This document shows positions 16,801 to 24,850 of a stretch of 64,000 bases of DNA, in pieces. Where the stretch lies: the NCBI RefSeq assembly GCF_000938305.1, contig NZ_JYMT01000042.1, positions 927,223 to 991,222 on the forward strand. Reading direction: 5' to 3'. The stretch is from Bradyrhizobium sp. LTSP885. Its GTDB lineage: Bacteria > Pseudomonadota > Alphaproteobacteria > Rhizobiales > Xanthobacteraceae. Positions within the stretch are counted from its first letter, which is position 1. Each line of letters opens with the position of its first letter. The position numbers and the translations under genes were made by a program. The notes below the pieces were generated by a model. That model was not told where the DNA came from. It searched no databases and was given only the letters and a program-made list of their open reading frames with translations.

Positions 16801-18821
16801 CCGGTCAAACCGCGATTGATGGTGAGATTGGAGATGGTCTGCCCCAGTCCATCAAACCTGCCGGTAAAGCCGGCACCACCGGTGCCCAGCGGCGCGAAGC
16901 CGGCGCCTGCATTCCAACCGGCTGTCACCGTCGCATCGATATTGGTGCCGAGCGCGTAGTTTGCAGCGAGATTGTTGGTGATGTTCTGAAGATCATAGAT
17001 GCTGTTGACCAGCATCCAGGGCCTGAGCGTTGCTGCGCTGACGAAATTCGACCAGGTTTCCGCAGCCGGCGTCCCGGTGTAACTCGTCGCATTCACGGTC
17101 CCCGCCGCAGCGTTCGTGCCGCCGCTGGCGGGGGTTCGGTTGGACGCAGGGTTGTAGTAGAGATCGACGCTGCCTGACGGCAGGCTGACCTGGGTGCCGC
17201 CGGAGAAATTGATCGTGCCTGTTCCGGTGCCGCCCGAATCGGCCCGCAGCGTCAGGCTTGCGCCCGATCCGGTCCCGGTGATCGAAGCGCCCGAAGCGAA
17301 GTTGATGCTGCCCGCGGCTTTGAGTGTCAGGTTGCTGTTGCTTGACCAGGCAATCTGCGCATTTGACATCAGGTTGATGTCGCCGGTGGCCCCGTTTGCG
17401 CCGGTCGCATTGTTCGTGTCCACGGTGACATTGGACACCGCGAGCTGGGTCGAGAGGAACTGCGCGGTGAACGTGTCGGGGCCGTTGAGCGCCTTGTTTC
17501 CGGTCAGGGTCGTCTGGTCGATAATGTTTACCGTTCCGGGATCGAACAGGATGCTTCCCATCTTCCCGTTTGCGGCTGAGAGATTCGCGAGCGGGGTCTT
17601 CGTGTAGTCACCGGTCAGATCGAGTGACGACTTTCCGGACACTTCAACCTGACCACCATTGCCGCTCAGCGGACCGCCGCGCGCGGTGATATACCCGGCA
17701 AACGTGGTGGTGCCGTCGGCCCAGACCGTGACGTTGCCGCCATTGCCGTCGACGGTCGCATCGGCCCTGATCGTGCTGTTTGAATCGACCGTCGTGCTCG
17801 ACGCAGCTTGCAGGCCGCCACTCCCCTGTGGGCCGCCACCGATCAATACCGTCCCGCCGCCGGCGCCGCCGGAGACATCGACGATTGCGCCCCTCAGCGC
17901 TATGTTGCGCCCGGTGACGATGATTGAACCGCCATTGACACGCTTTCCGGCGGTCGCGAGGAGCTTCCCGGAGACTGTGACATTGCCGCCCGCACCGCCC
18001 CCGAGCGTGATATTGCCGCTATGGCCTGAAACGGACCGCGCCGACAATGAACCGGATATATTGACGGCGTCGCGCACCGCCTGTTGCGCGGTCGCGGCCT
18101 TGATCGCGATGCTTCCGCCAACCGCGTTGATGCGTCCGGCGACGTCGACCAACGCTCGGCCGTCGGCGGCGACGGCATTGGTCGGGATCGCTACCTGTAG
18201 AAACCCGTCTCCCGTCAGGTCGATCGTGGCTTGCTCGCCCGAACCCAGGCCTACTCGGCCGAGCGGAACGATGATCGTGCCGGCGTTCGACACGGTGCCG
18301 CCGATGAGACCGACAAATCCGCCCGGCGCACTCGAGATGGTTCCGGCATTTCTGACACTCGCCGACGCGCCATTCCCGCTGAAGAGGAAGTTGCCGGCAT
18401 TGAAGTCGGCGTTTGTGATGCCGAGCGTGGACGCGATGAAGCCGCCGCCGACCTGTACCGACCCGGTCGACGTGATGGCAATGCCGTTGGGATTGACGAG
18501 GAAAACCTGCCCGTTTGCCGTGATCTGACCGGCGATGGTCGAAGGCGTCGAGCCGGTTACGCGATTGAGAACGGCGGACGACGAATTCGGCTGCAGGAAA
18601 TTGACGCTATTGGCCTGACCAACGGAAAAACTGTTCCAGTCGATGACGGCTTTTGATGAAGTCTGGGTGATCGTAAGCGCGCCTCCCGAGGGAGCTCCGA
18701 TTTTCGCCTGCCCGGATGCAACCGCTGCACCCTGCGGCAGGATGCCTTGCGCGCGCGAGACGCTCAATGTTGCCGAAGCCAATGTCACCGATGCAATGAC
18801 GCCTAACGCTTGACGCATCAT
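13887..18821 (-). CDS. Two-partner secretion exoprotein (filamentous-haemagglutinin type) with GLUG, YDG and MBG repeats and a C-terminal hydrophobic segment
   Basis: This is a very large secreted protein, 1644 residues from the ATG at 18821 (frame open to 18902 but overlapping the transporter gene). Order: signal peptide (about 1-27); TPS secretion domain (about 30-260, with WNSFSVG, NFLQPNSSSAVLNRV and QVFLVNPNGI); a beta-helical region; GLUG motifs (NVGGLAGVNSGG, GGLVGRNGAGG, GGLVGFNNGS) about residues 690-860; a YDG-like region; four 82-residue MBG units at about 1050-1377; a Gly/Pro-rich segment; and near residues 1567-1590 a hydrophobic stretch (VIAVTSIALTAGFVGWLL) followed by PLWRGFDPL. 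Such proteins are adhesins or contact factors. It follows the transporter gene after 44 bp and is translationally coupled to the GGDEF/EAL gene. Confidence 0.88.
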   Translation of the reverse strand: MMRQALGVIASVTLASATLSVSRAQGILPQGAAVASGQAKIGAPSGGALTITQTSSKAVIDWNSFSVGQANSVNFLQPNSSSAVLNRVTGSTPSTIAGQITANGQVFLVNPNGIAITSTGSVQVGGGFIASTLGITNADFNAGNFLFSGNGASASVRNAGTISSAPGGFVGLIGGTVSNAGTIIVPLGRVGLGSGEQATIDLTGDGFLQVAIPTNAVAADGRALVDVAGRINAVGGSIAIKAATAQQAVRDAVNISGSLSARSVSGHSGNITLGGGAGGNVTVSGKLLATAGKRVNGGSIIVTGRNIALRGAIVDVSGGAGGGTVLIGGGPQGSGGLQAASSTTVDSNSTIRADATVDGNGGNVTVWADGTTTFAGYITARGGPLSGNGGQVEVSGKSSLDLTGDYTKTPLANLSAANGKMGSILFDPGTVNIIDQTTLTGNKALNGPDTFTAQFLSTQLAVSNVTVDTNNATGANGATGDINLMSNAQIAWSSNSNLTLKAAGSINFASGASITGTGSGASLTLRADSGGTGTGTINFSGGTQVSLPSGSVDLYYNPASNRTPASGGTNAAAGTVNATSYTGTPAAETWSNFVSAATLRPWMLVNSIYDLQNITNNLAANYALGTNIDATVTAGWNAGAGFAPLGTGGAGFTGRFDGLGQTISNLTINRGLTGDVGLFGDVNGGSISNVGVVNASVTGFTNVGGLAGVNSGGTISGSFVTGAVSGGLLGGVLSNVGGLVGRNGAGGAISNSYATSTVQTSLLGTAGGLVGFNNGSIASSDATGAVNGLLSGIGGLVGTNSGGGTISQSYFDTQTTGLSSGVGSGSSAGVTGLTTSIFQNGSLPAGLSPSFWTAASGRYPLLNWQVPGPSSSPTTTVVITATDASFGNPVYGNAPSFTYKVTDTLGNVLCAANCSTYFTGAPVVDTTLSSISPAGASAPAYIAQGTLAVQSGYSLRFVNETLNVALRPLMITASNQSKTYGAVALLGTTAFTTSGLVNGDTATSATLSSSGSTAAANVAGGPYAITASSALGTGLSNYTIGYASGLLTVNPAPVSVTANGGTSTYGASSTNPGLSAAGLQNGQNVSVLTGLSNSFGITGTTNAGSYTLSVAGSLTNSNYVVANSNAATWTVNPAPVSVTVNGGTSTYGASSTNSGLSATGLQNGQNVSVLTGLSNSFGITGATNAGSYTLSVAGSLTNGNYIVANSNAATWTVNPAPVSVTANGGTSTYGASSTNPGLSATGLQNGQNVSVLTGLSNSFGITNVTNAGSYTLSVAGLLTNGNYVVANSNAATWTVNPAPVSVTANGGSSTLGSSPANPGLSATGLQSGQNVSVLTGLRNSFGVTDSSKVGQYSLNVTGALTNSNYTVVSTNPGTWVIAPLRGSLTDTPSQWIPGMSVKDPQKAGDTSVLSGLGNSSGSVNTGNGGNGKPAVAASPAKPTGPAAGPDVGPVRVDQPQISLNGPVAVPFAGQSPYMAATSNPPATAACPGENIGESDGAQGNTWGYATDLSSKQRTQPCAAAAAQKKPAGLIDFALSKLNQSALFQALDRELSEVRNSKLSMRADPVKVIAVTSIALTAGFVGWLLRGGALLSALLSSMPLWRGFDPLMVVLQPRRKNAESQQHSRVDLMFDDARKFNHRVRDSGA
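14691..15674 (-). repeat. Four tandem 246-bp repeats inside the exoprotein gene (MBG units)
   Basis: The phrase GACGGTCCAGGTTGCAGCGT and close variants recur at about 14937, 15183 and 15429, giving a period of exactly 246 bp (82 codons). The unit at 14691-14936 is diverged; the other three are nearly identical at DNA level, which points to recent duplication or homogenisation. The period is a multiple of three, so copy-number change keeps the frame and changes only the length of the stalk. Confidence 0.88.
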
Positions 18822-18865
18822 CGACTCACGGACAACCCGGCAGAAATTCTTGCACGCTACACACA

Positions 18866-20689
18866 TCAGAACGTCACCATGGCATTCACATTCGCCCGCC
18901 AACCCTGGCGCAAGCCCACAAGGTCGGTGAATTGCCGCGCCAGCTCGAGACCAAAACCCAGGCCTGGCTGGCCAGCCGCAACGTCGATGGTGCTGCGGAC
19001 ACCAAGTCCAACCGCGCCGGCGTTGATCGTCGATTGTTCGACGGCCGTGACGTCGAACAGCCAGCCGCGCCCAATCGAGCCGAACACATAGGGTGAGACG
19101 GTTGCGCCGACGGAGTCGAACCGCGCTGCGATTGGGCGCACCAGTTCGCCGCGAAGCGTCGCGCCCTGATCGACGTTGAACGTTCCGGCAGAAAAAGCGG
19201 AAACCGCCTCGGTGCCGTCAAGCGCGAACTGCTCCGAGCGCAACATCGGTCGGCCGTTGGAAAACTGCCCGGATCCGATCAGGTCGAGGCGCAGATCGGC
19301 CAGAAGCGGCTGCGACACGCGAACATTTCCTGTGATCTTGGTAAAATCCGGACCGGCTCCCGCTCGTGACAAGGGAACACCGGATGCAACGGCGTCGACC
19401 CCGGTACGGCCGCCAAGCCCCTGGGAGAGAACGGCGCCGAGCTGTAGCCCGGCGCCCCAGGGCAGAGTCGTGTTGTAGTCGGGGCCACCCCTGATGACAC
19501 CATAACGATCGTTGTTGAGGGTGACACCGAACGTGGGCGCCGCGAGTTGTTGCGTCACATACTCGACCGATGCGTTGACGTTCAGTGATGAATTGCGGGT
19601 CCAGACCACTGGATCATGCAATCGAAGTGCGTAGCGCTCGAATGTTCCGATCGAAGCCGGCACGCCCGGTGCCTGCGGTGCTTGCGTTTTGGAGTAGGTA
19701 TATTCCGGATTGAGGGTGAGGCCGTTGGTACCCAGCGGAATGACGGCGCCGCCGCCGACGACCGTCAGCGGCGAGCGCCCGGCGACCGCGGCACTCAAAT
19801 CCGCGCCCGATCCTGCGGTGCCATAGATCTGCTCGCCAAAGCCGAGCGCGTCGTTGGCCGCGACAGTGCCGCGCAATTGCCACGTCCCGAGCGAACGGCT
19901 GAGACGATCGTCGGTGCCTAGCGACCCCGTGACAAGATCGTGCACGCCTTCGAGAAGGAGCCTGGTGCCGCCGTCGCTGGTACCGCGCCTCAGCGTGCTT
20001 TTCAATTTGAGGCCGGGTATATCGCCCGCAACGAGCAGGCCGCGCTCGATGGCGTCACGCTTGAGGTGGCGAAGACCGACAAGGAAGTCGAGACGCGCCG
20101 CGACCAGTCGAGTGACGCGTTCAGGAACGCCCATCACATCGATACTCTCGATGAAGCCATCGACAACGACGATCACGAGCGGACCGCGATCGACGAGCTT
20201 CTGAGGTGGAACGACCACTCGGGCGAGCATGTACCCCGCCTGGGCATAGAGCTGCTCGATCGACTGCGCAAATGCGTAAATCTGCGCGACGGAGACCCGC
20301 TTGCCGCTGATTTCGCGGACCTTTGCCGCCGTCAGCGGAGCAAGCTCGGCAAACCCGCCGTCCAGCCGCACATCGCCAACCAAAATATCAAGCTGTTCGG
20401 CGCCGGCGGGCGCCGTCAAGGCGGACTGCCCGGACAGGGCAATTCCCGGATCGCGCCCGCCGGAATCGGGGCGAAGGCTCTGCGGTGTCACCTGACTGGG
20501 AGCCGCTACCTGGGCACGGCCCATGGTCGGCGCGGCAACCAGCAAAATTCCCGTTGCGATGAGGTCCAGAAACGCGCGCGCATAGATCAGGCGCGCCTTT
20601 GGCTTTCGGCGCCGGCTGTTGAGAGGATGGCAGAGCCCAGCTCCTGTCCTTCGGCGACGCGTCGACACAAATAAATCCCGCCTTGGCAA
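18866..20689 (-). CDS. Two-partner secretion transporter (FhaC/ShlB-like, Omp85 family)
   Basis: The outer-membrane TpsB partner that exports the adjacent exoprotein. The 607-residue frame begins with TTG at 20689; a GTG seven codons later is an alternative, and the true start is uncertain. A hydrophobic signal segment (FLDLIATGILLVAAPTMGRA) lies near residues 40-60. POTRA-like sequence follows (SVAQIYAFAQSIEQLYAQAG, then YMLARVVVPPQKLVDRGPL), and the C-terminal about 380 residues are beta-barrel-like, ending in phenylalanine (NVNAMVTF) as expected for a BAM substrate. It is upstream of the exoprotein gene on the same strand. Barrel assignment rests on pattern and context, not on alignment. 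Confidence 0.87.
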   Translation of the reverse strand: MPRRDLFVSTRRRRTGAGLCHPLNSRRRKPKARLIYARAFLDLIATGILLVAAPTMGRAQVAAPSQVTPQSLRPDSGGRDPGIALSGQSALTAPAGAEQLDILVGDVRLDGGFAELAPLTAAKVREISGKRVSVAQIYAFAQSIEQLYAQAGYMLARVVVPPQKLVDRGPLVIVVVDGFIESIDVMGVPERVTRLVAARLDFLVGLRHLKRDAIERGLLVAGDIPGLKLKSTLRRGTSDGGTRLLLEGVHDLVTGSLGTDDRLSRSLGTWQLRGTVAANDALGFGEQIYGTAGSGADLSAAVAGRSPLTVVGGGAVIPLGTNGLTLNPEYTYSKTQAPQAPGVPASIGTFERYALRLHDPVVWTRNSSLNVNASVEYVTQQLAAPTFGVTLNNDRYGVIRGGPDYNTTLPWGAGLQLGAVLSQGLGGRTGVDAVASGVPLSRAGAGPDFTKITGNVRVSQPLLADLRLDLIGSGQFSNGRPMLRSEQFALDGTEAVSAFSAGTFNVDQGATLRGELVRPIAARFDSVGATVSPYVFGSIGRGWLFDVTAVEQSTINAGAVGLGVRSTIDVAAGQPGLGFGLELARQFTDLVGLRQGWRANVNAMVTF

Positions 20690-21041
20690 CTCGAATGTCT
20701 ACATTTCATCGAGTTTCTCAAAGCAGGATGAAGACTAGCTATATGCTTGCCCCTACGGAGATGGTTGGGACGAAAGCATTCTATGACCAAATAAAACTTT
20801 ATGGGGATATAGAAATGGAGCCGATTGGCGGATTGCCGCGAACCAAATACAGGTATTTTGACTGGCGTCGACCGGTCGATCTGCGACCCGATGCAAACGT
20901 TATAAAACCGCCCAACTTTGGCAGCGCTTCGCTGCTGACATCGAGCGTGGGCGCAACCACGACGCTCTCCGTCCAATGCAGGACCCCCCTTGGTGACGCG
21001 ATGAGCGAAGGAACTCCGTTCGAAACAACGAGAAACAGCTG
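20690..21041. promoter_or_regulatory. Divergent AT-richer spacer between the TPS operon and the lipase-like gene
   Basis: These 352 bp separate two divergent genes and should hold both promoters. It is AT-richer than its surroundings, with AATAAAACTTTATGG near 20790 and a TATAAC on the minus strand near 20900. A 119-codon plus-strand frame crosses it but has no recognisable protein features, so I read the region as non-coding. Confidence 0.4.
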
Positions 21042-22277
21042 ATGCTCAAAGCAAGACTCAAGCAGATCTCCATACTCATCATCGCGACCGCGATCAGCAC
21101 ATCGACGGCATCAGCGGAGTCGCCGTCGATCCCAGGCGATGGCGGTGTCCCCGCGTTCTACACCTGGACCGACAAGGTGCCACCCACGCCCGGACAGATG
21201 CTGCGCACTGAGCCGTTGACGGCTACTCAAAGCCTCACTGAGGCCGGGCAGAACATCCGGATCCTGTACACGTCGACCGACAGCATCGACAACCACACAC
21301 CGATCGTCGTGTCCGGTGCGCTGTTCGTGCCGAAGGGGACGCCGCCACTAGGCGGCTGGCCGCTGATGGCGTGGGCGCACGGCACGGTCGGTAGCGCCGA
21401 CGTATGCGCACCGTCGTTCACGAGCCGCAGCGGACGCGACTCGCGCTACCTGAATCACTGGCTCGCGCAGGGTTACGCAGTCGTCGCGACCGACTATCAG
21501 GGGCTTGGGACACCCGGCCTGCATCCGTACGGGCTCACGCGTCCGCTGGCGTATGGCGTTCTCGACAGCATTCGTGCGGTGATGCAGGGCAGCTTCGACG
21601 TGTCGACGCGAGTCGTCGTCTTCGGGCAGTCGCAAGGCGGTCGCGCTGCTTTCGCGACGGCCGTCTATGCGAAGACCTATGCGCCCGAATTGAACATCGT
21701 CGGCGTGGTCACGACCGGTACACCATACGCGGCCGTCCACGATCAGGATGACGAAGAGCTGGCGAACGCGCGCAAGTCGGTCGTCCCGACCTTCGCGTAC
21801 GACGTGCTACGGATCAGTACCGCAGCAATGCTCGATCCGTCGTTCGTCCCCGCCGACTACGTTGACGACCGCGCTATACCCGCGTTCGAACTCAGTCAGC
21901 GCGCGTGTCTGCGTGCGATCGAGCAGAAGATCGTCGCGGATGGGCTCACGTTCGACAGCAGCTTCAAGCGCTCGCCGAAGTCCGCGCTCGGTGCGATCAA
22001 CCGCGAAGCAGCGTATCCGACACTGCAGTCGGACATTCCAATCTTCGTCGGTACGGGTGGCAAGGATCGCGATGTATTCGTGCCGGGCCAAGTCGCGCTC
22101 GTAAACAATGCCTGCAAGGCCGGCGACCGGATCGAATGGCATTTGTATCCGGAGCTCGACCATTCCGGAACCGTCAACGGGTCGCTTCCCGATTCCACGC
22201 AGTTTGTCGCGAGAGCATTTGCAGGCGAGCATATCGACGGCAATTGCAAATCCCTGCCAAAGTTTCAGCAGGAGTAA
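21042..22277 (+). CDS. Secreted alpha/beta hydrolase of the secretory-lipase (LIP) type
   Basis: The 411-residue product has a signal peptide (residues about 1-26, ending STASAES). The alpha/beta hydrolase core has PLMAWAHGTVGSADVCAPS (oxyanion region), GYAVVATDYQGLGTPG, and VVVFGQSQGGRAAF with the nucleophile Ser in GQSQG. A late acidic residue and His of YPELDHSGTVN complete a plausible triad. The pattern resembles PF03583 secretory lipases, acting on esters outside the cytoplasm. Codon choice (frequent CGTCG, TCGACG) looks different from neighbouring genes and may indicate transfer. It starts at ATG 21042. The substrate is not predictable. Confidence 0.8.
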   Translation: MLKARLKQISILIIATAISTSTASAESPSIPGDGGVPAFYTWTDKVPPTPGQMLRTEPLTATQSLTEAGQNIRILYTSTDSIDNHTPIVVSGALFVPKGTPPLGGWPLMAWAHGTVGSADVCAPSFTSRSGRDSRYLNHWLAQGYAVVATDYQGLGTPGLHPYGLTRPLAYGVLDSIRAVMQGSFDVSTRVVVFGQSQGGRAAFATAVYAKTYAPELNIVGVVTTGTPYAAVHDQDDEELANARKSVVPTFAYDVLRISTAAMLDPSFVPADYVDDRAIPAFELSQRACLRAIEQKIVADGLTFDSSFKRSPKSALGAINREAAYPTLQSDIPIFVGTGGKDRDVFVPGQVALVNNACKAGDRIEWHLYPELDHSGTVNGSLPDSTQFVARAFAGEHIDGNCKSLPKFQQE

Positions 22278-22379
22278 AGTCGGCTTCGCGGAGTGGGAGA
22301 TTGACCCCGTCCTGCCTCCACACACCCGCAGTGAAGCAGCGGGTCCCGCAACTGCTCAGAGGATCAACTCGCCTCTGGT

Positions 22380-24239
22380 TTAAGCAACGCGGTCCCGCAA
22401 TGCTGACTCCGCCCCCAAAAGCAAGGTGGCATCGATCTGCTCCGGAGCCATTGGGCGTCCGAACAGAAAACCCTGCACGAGGTCGCATCCAAGTTCCTGG
22501 AGCAGCAAATGGTGAGCCGAGGTTTCGACACCCTCCGCCACGACCCGCAGTCCGCAGGCCTGCACCAGCGCGATCATGCCGCTAAGGATCTCGCGCTGCT
22601 TTTCGTGCGGGGCGAGAAAGCTGCGATCGATCTTGACGACGCTGCAGGACAAGCGGCGCAAATATCCGATATTGGCGTAGCCTGAGCCGAAATCGTCCAG
22701 CCACAGCGCGACGCCGAGCACCTTGAGATCGCGCAGGCAGTTTTCAACAACATTCGATTTTTGCAGGTGAACGCCTTCGGTCAATTCCAACACCAGGCGA
22801 TTGGGAGCAAGGCCGGACTCGCCGAGAATCCGCGCGACTGTTGCGGCAAAGGCGGGCTGAGACAGGTTGAGCGGCGACAGATTGACGCTCACCTGAACAG
22901 GTTCGCGCCAGCGCGAAGCTTGCCGGCAGGCGCTCAACAGCACCCACTCGGTCAGCGGGCCGATGAGGCCGCTGTTTTCCGCGACGGGAATAAACTCCAT
23001 TGGCGACACGCTGCCTCGGATTGGATCGCTCCAACGCGCCAAGGCCTCGACAGCGATCGGCCGTCGCGTAACGGTGTCGTAAATCGGCTGATAACAGAGA
23101 TGAATGTGGCCTTCATGGAGGGCGGTCCGAAGATCGTTAGCAAGTACGGCGATCCGGCTCTGCTCCTCGTTCGCAAGCGGAGCGCTTCCCTTGCGGCTCG
23201 CGGCAGCTTTGTCCCGCAATTCAACCGCGAGACGTTCGAGTTCTTCGTCGTACAGCAGGGGGACACCAACTCCGCTATATTTCGCGGCGTAAAGCGCCTT
23301 GTCGGCTAACAGAAGCAGCGGTCCGGCGGCATCGGCGTGCGTGGGTGCGCAAGCGATCCCGATGCTGACGCCGATCTTGGCCTCGCCGAACGTGCCGAGT
23401 GAGTGCGTTTCGCTTAGCCGCGAGGTGACGCGCTGCGCGGTCTTGATCGCCTCGACTGCCGAGGTGTTGGGCAGGACGATTGCAAACTCATCTCCGCCCA
23501 AACGGGCCGCGGTGGCGTCCTGCCCGATGCATTTCAACAACCGGCCCGCGACCTCCTGCAGCAGGACGTCGCCCGCGGCGTGGCCCAGCCGGTCGTTCAC
23601 ATCCTTGAAGCCGTCGAGATCAAGGCAAAGCAGAGCGCAATCGACGCCGCACCTGGCCTGGTCAATCGCTTCATCGAGCCGCGAGTTGAACAGCAGGCGG
23701 TTGGGAAGCTTGGTGAGGCCGTCATGCTGAGCGAGATACTCGATCTGCGCCTCGGCGCGGCGGCGTTCGGTGATATCCTCGTAGGTGCAAACCCATCCAC
23801 CATCCTCCAAGGGCTGGTGCGAGATTGCGATCAACCGTTCGCCGCCGAGTTCCTGCAAGAAAGTTCCCTTCTGCCGCTTATCGATGAAGGCCTTGCGGAG
23901 CGAATAGATGTCGTTCACCGAACGGCCCGGGTAGTTGCCGATCGCGCAGCTATAGGCGAGCACGTCATAGAAGCTGATGCCGATCGGCAGCTTCGCCATC
24001 TCCTGATTGTAAATCTTGCAGAACTGCTCATTGACGAGTTGCAGCCTGTCCTGGGCGTCGTACAGGCAGATGCCCTGCGGCATCGTGGCGATGGCGCGTT
24101 CGAAACGATGGCGGAACGCTCCCGGACGGGCGAAGCGCCAAGATAGGTCATAGCGAACAGCGGCAACCAATTGCGCCAGTTGGCGTTGAGCGCCAGGCGC
24201 TGCCGGCAGATAGTCCACAATGCGGCGCCACATACTCAC
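22380..24239 (-). CDS. PAS-GGDEF-EAL protein (c-di-GMP turnover)
   Basis: The 619-residue protein has no clear TM segment. A PAS domain (about 32-145: ERAIATMPQGICLYDAQDRL) is followed by GGDEF (about 160-320, with ARLGGDEFAIVLP intact, and DGLTKLPNR at its start) and EAL (about 365-610, with EALARW, VLELTEG, LDDFGSGYAN and VVAEGVET intact). It has the residues for both synthesis and hydrolysis of cyclic di-GMP; the net direction cannot be told from sequence. It lies in the same block as the TPS operon, so the two could affect the same adhesion decision, but it is a separate transcription unit. Confidence 0.9.
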   Translation of the reverse strand: MSMWRRIVDYLPAAPGAQRQLAQLVAAVRYDLSWRFARPGAFRHRFERAIATMPQGICLYDAQDRLQLVNEQFCKIYNQEMAKLPIGISFYDVLAYSCAIGNYPGRSVNDIYSLRKAFIDKRQKGTFLQELGGERLIAISHQPLEDGGWVCTYEDITERRRAEAQIEYLAQHDGLTKLPNRLLFNSRLDEAIDQARCGVDCALLCLDLDGFKDVNDRLGHAAGDVLLQEVAGRLLKCIGQDATAARLGGDEFAIVLPNTSAVEAIKTAQRVTSRLSETHSLGTFGEAKIGVSIGIACAPTHADAAGPLLLLADKALYAAKYSGVGVPLLYDEELERLAVELRDKAAASRKGSAPLANEEQSRIAVLANDLRTALHEGHIHLCYQPIYDTVTRRPIAVEALARWSDPIRGSVSPMEFIPVAENSGLIGPLTEWVLLSACRQASRWREPVQVSVNLSPLNLSQPAFAATVARILGESGLAPNRLVLELTEGVHLQKSNVVENCLRDLKVLGVALWLDDFGSGYANIGYLRRLSCSVVKIDRSFLAPHEKQREILSGMIALVQACGLRVVAEGVETSAHHLLLQELGCDLVQGFLFGRPMAPEQIDATLLLGAESALRDRVA

Positions 24240-24451
24240 GCGGTCACTCTACTCAGTGCCATCAGAACTTCATCGATCAGATCATAGGAGTCTAAGTACC
24301 ACGTTAAAAAACCGTGCAATTTCCGCTGTTTCAACGGATTGGCGCCAGTGACGATCACACGCAGCCTGACGATCCCCCGCCAATCCCGACGCAGATGGCA
24401 CGGATTGCGTGCGTCTCGTCATTCACGAGACGTATTCAGCCTCGCGATGTT

Positions 24452-24550
24452 TCAGAGGTCGACGTCCAGCAGACCCAGGATATATCCGAGCGTGAAATCC
24501 AATCCGATCGCGCCTACCAGTATCGCCAGAATCAGCATCTTCTCGGTCAT
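24452..24550 (-). CDS. Putative 32-residue single-pass membrane protein
   Basis: A short frame, ATG at 24550 to TGA at 24454-24452, encodes MTEKMLILAILVGAIGLDFT and then LGYILGLLDVDL. It is preceded by GGAGG with a 5-nt gap to the ATG, an ideal ribosome-binding site. Almost the whole peptide is one hydrophobic helix, with a single acidic residue in the middle and charged ends. Small membrane proteins of this kind often bind larger membrane proteins. No family is recognised. It could be transcribed alone; the upstream LysR gene is on the same strand about 300 bp away. Confidence 0.65.
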   Translation of the reverse strand: MTEKMLILAILVGAIGLDFTLGYILGLLDVDL

Positions 24551-24850
24551 GACCGCCTCCATGCGCCAGCATGAACTGTCCGGCTATTATGGTTAATGAA
24601 GCGTTGCCGGGGCTTGAGTGCGACCGGCCGCCGCTTCGGCTGAAATCAACCGCCCCAGCCGGTGGACCGGTCGAAATTTCTATTTTCTCCCCGAGGGATA
24701 GGCTTCCAGCCGAGAGAGTTCGATCCATCCCGGCGGCGCTGCATCCTGGCTCGCTCGCAGGATGACACGTTGACGCATACGGGTGCGGTCGCGGCGTCAG
24801 CGGCAACAAGTCCCTGGCGTGACCAACAAACCCACGATGACAGGTAGCGG
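24551..24850. other. Intergenic spacer between the small membrane protein and the LysR gene
   Basis: These 300 bp show no gene. A short inverted repeat CATCCTG/CAGGATG with a 9-bp loop lies near 24748-24770. The promoter of the 32-residue ORF presumably lies here. Confidence 0.4.

Noticed and set aside
20683..21042. 119-codon plus-strand frame in the divergent spacer before the lipase gene
   Set aside because: No motifs and no clear ribosome site; region expected to hold two promoters.
10598..24550. Complete genomic island
   Set aside because: No integrase, transposase or second attachment site seen; only indirect signs (tRNA, remnant gene, composition).
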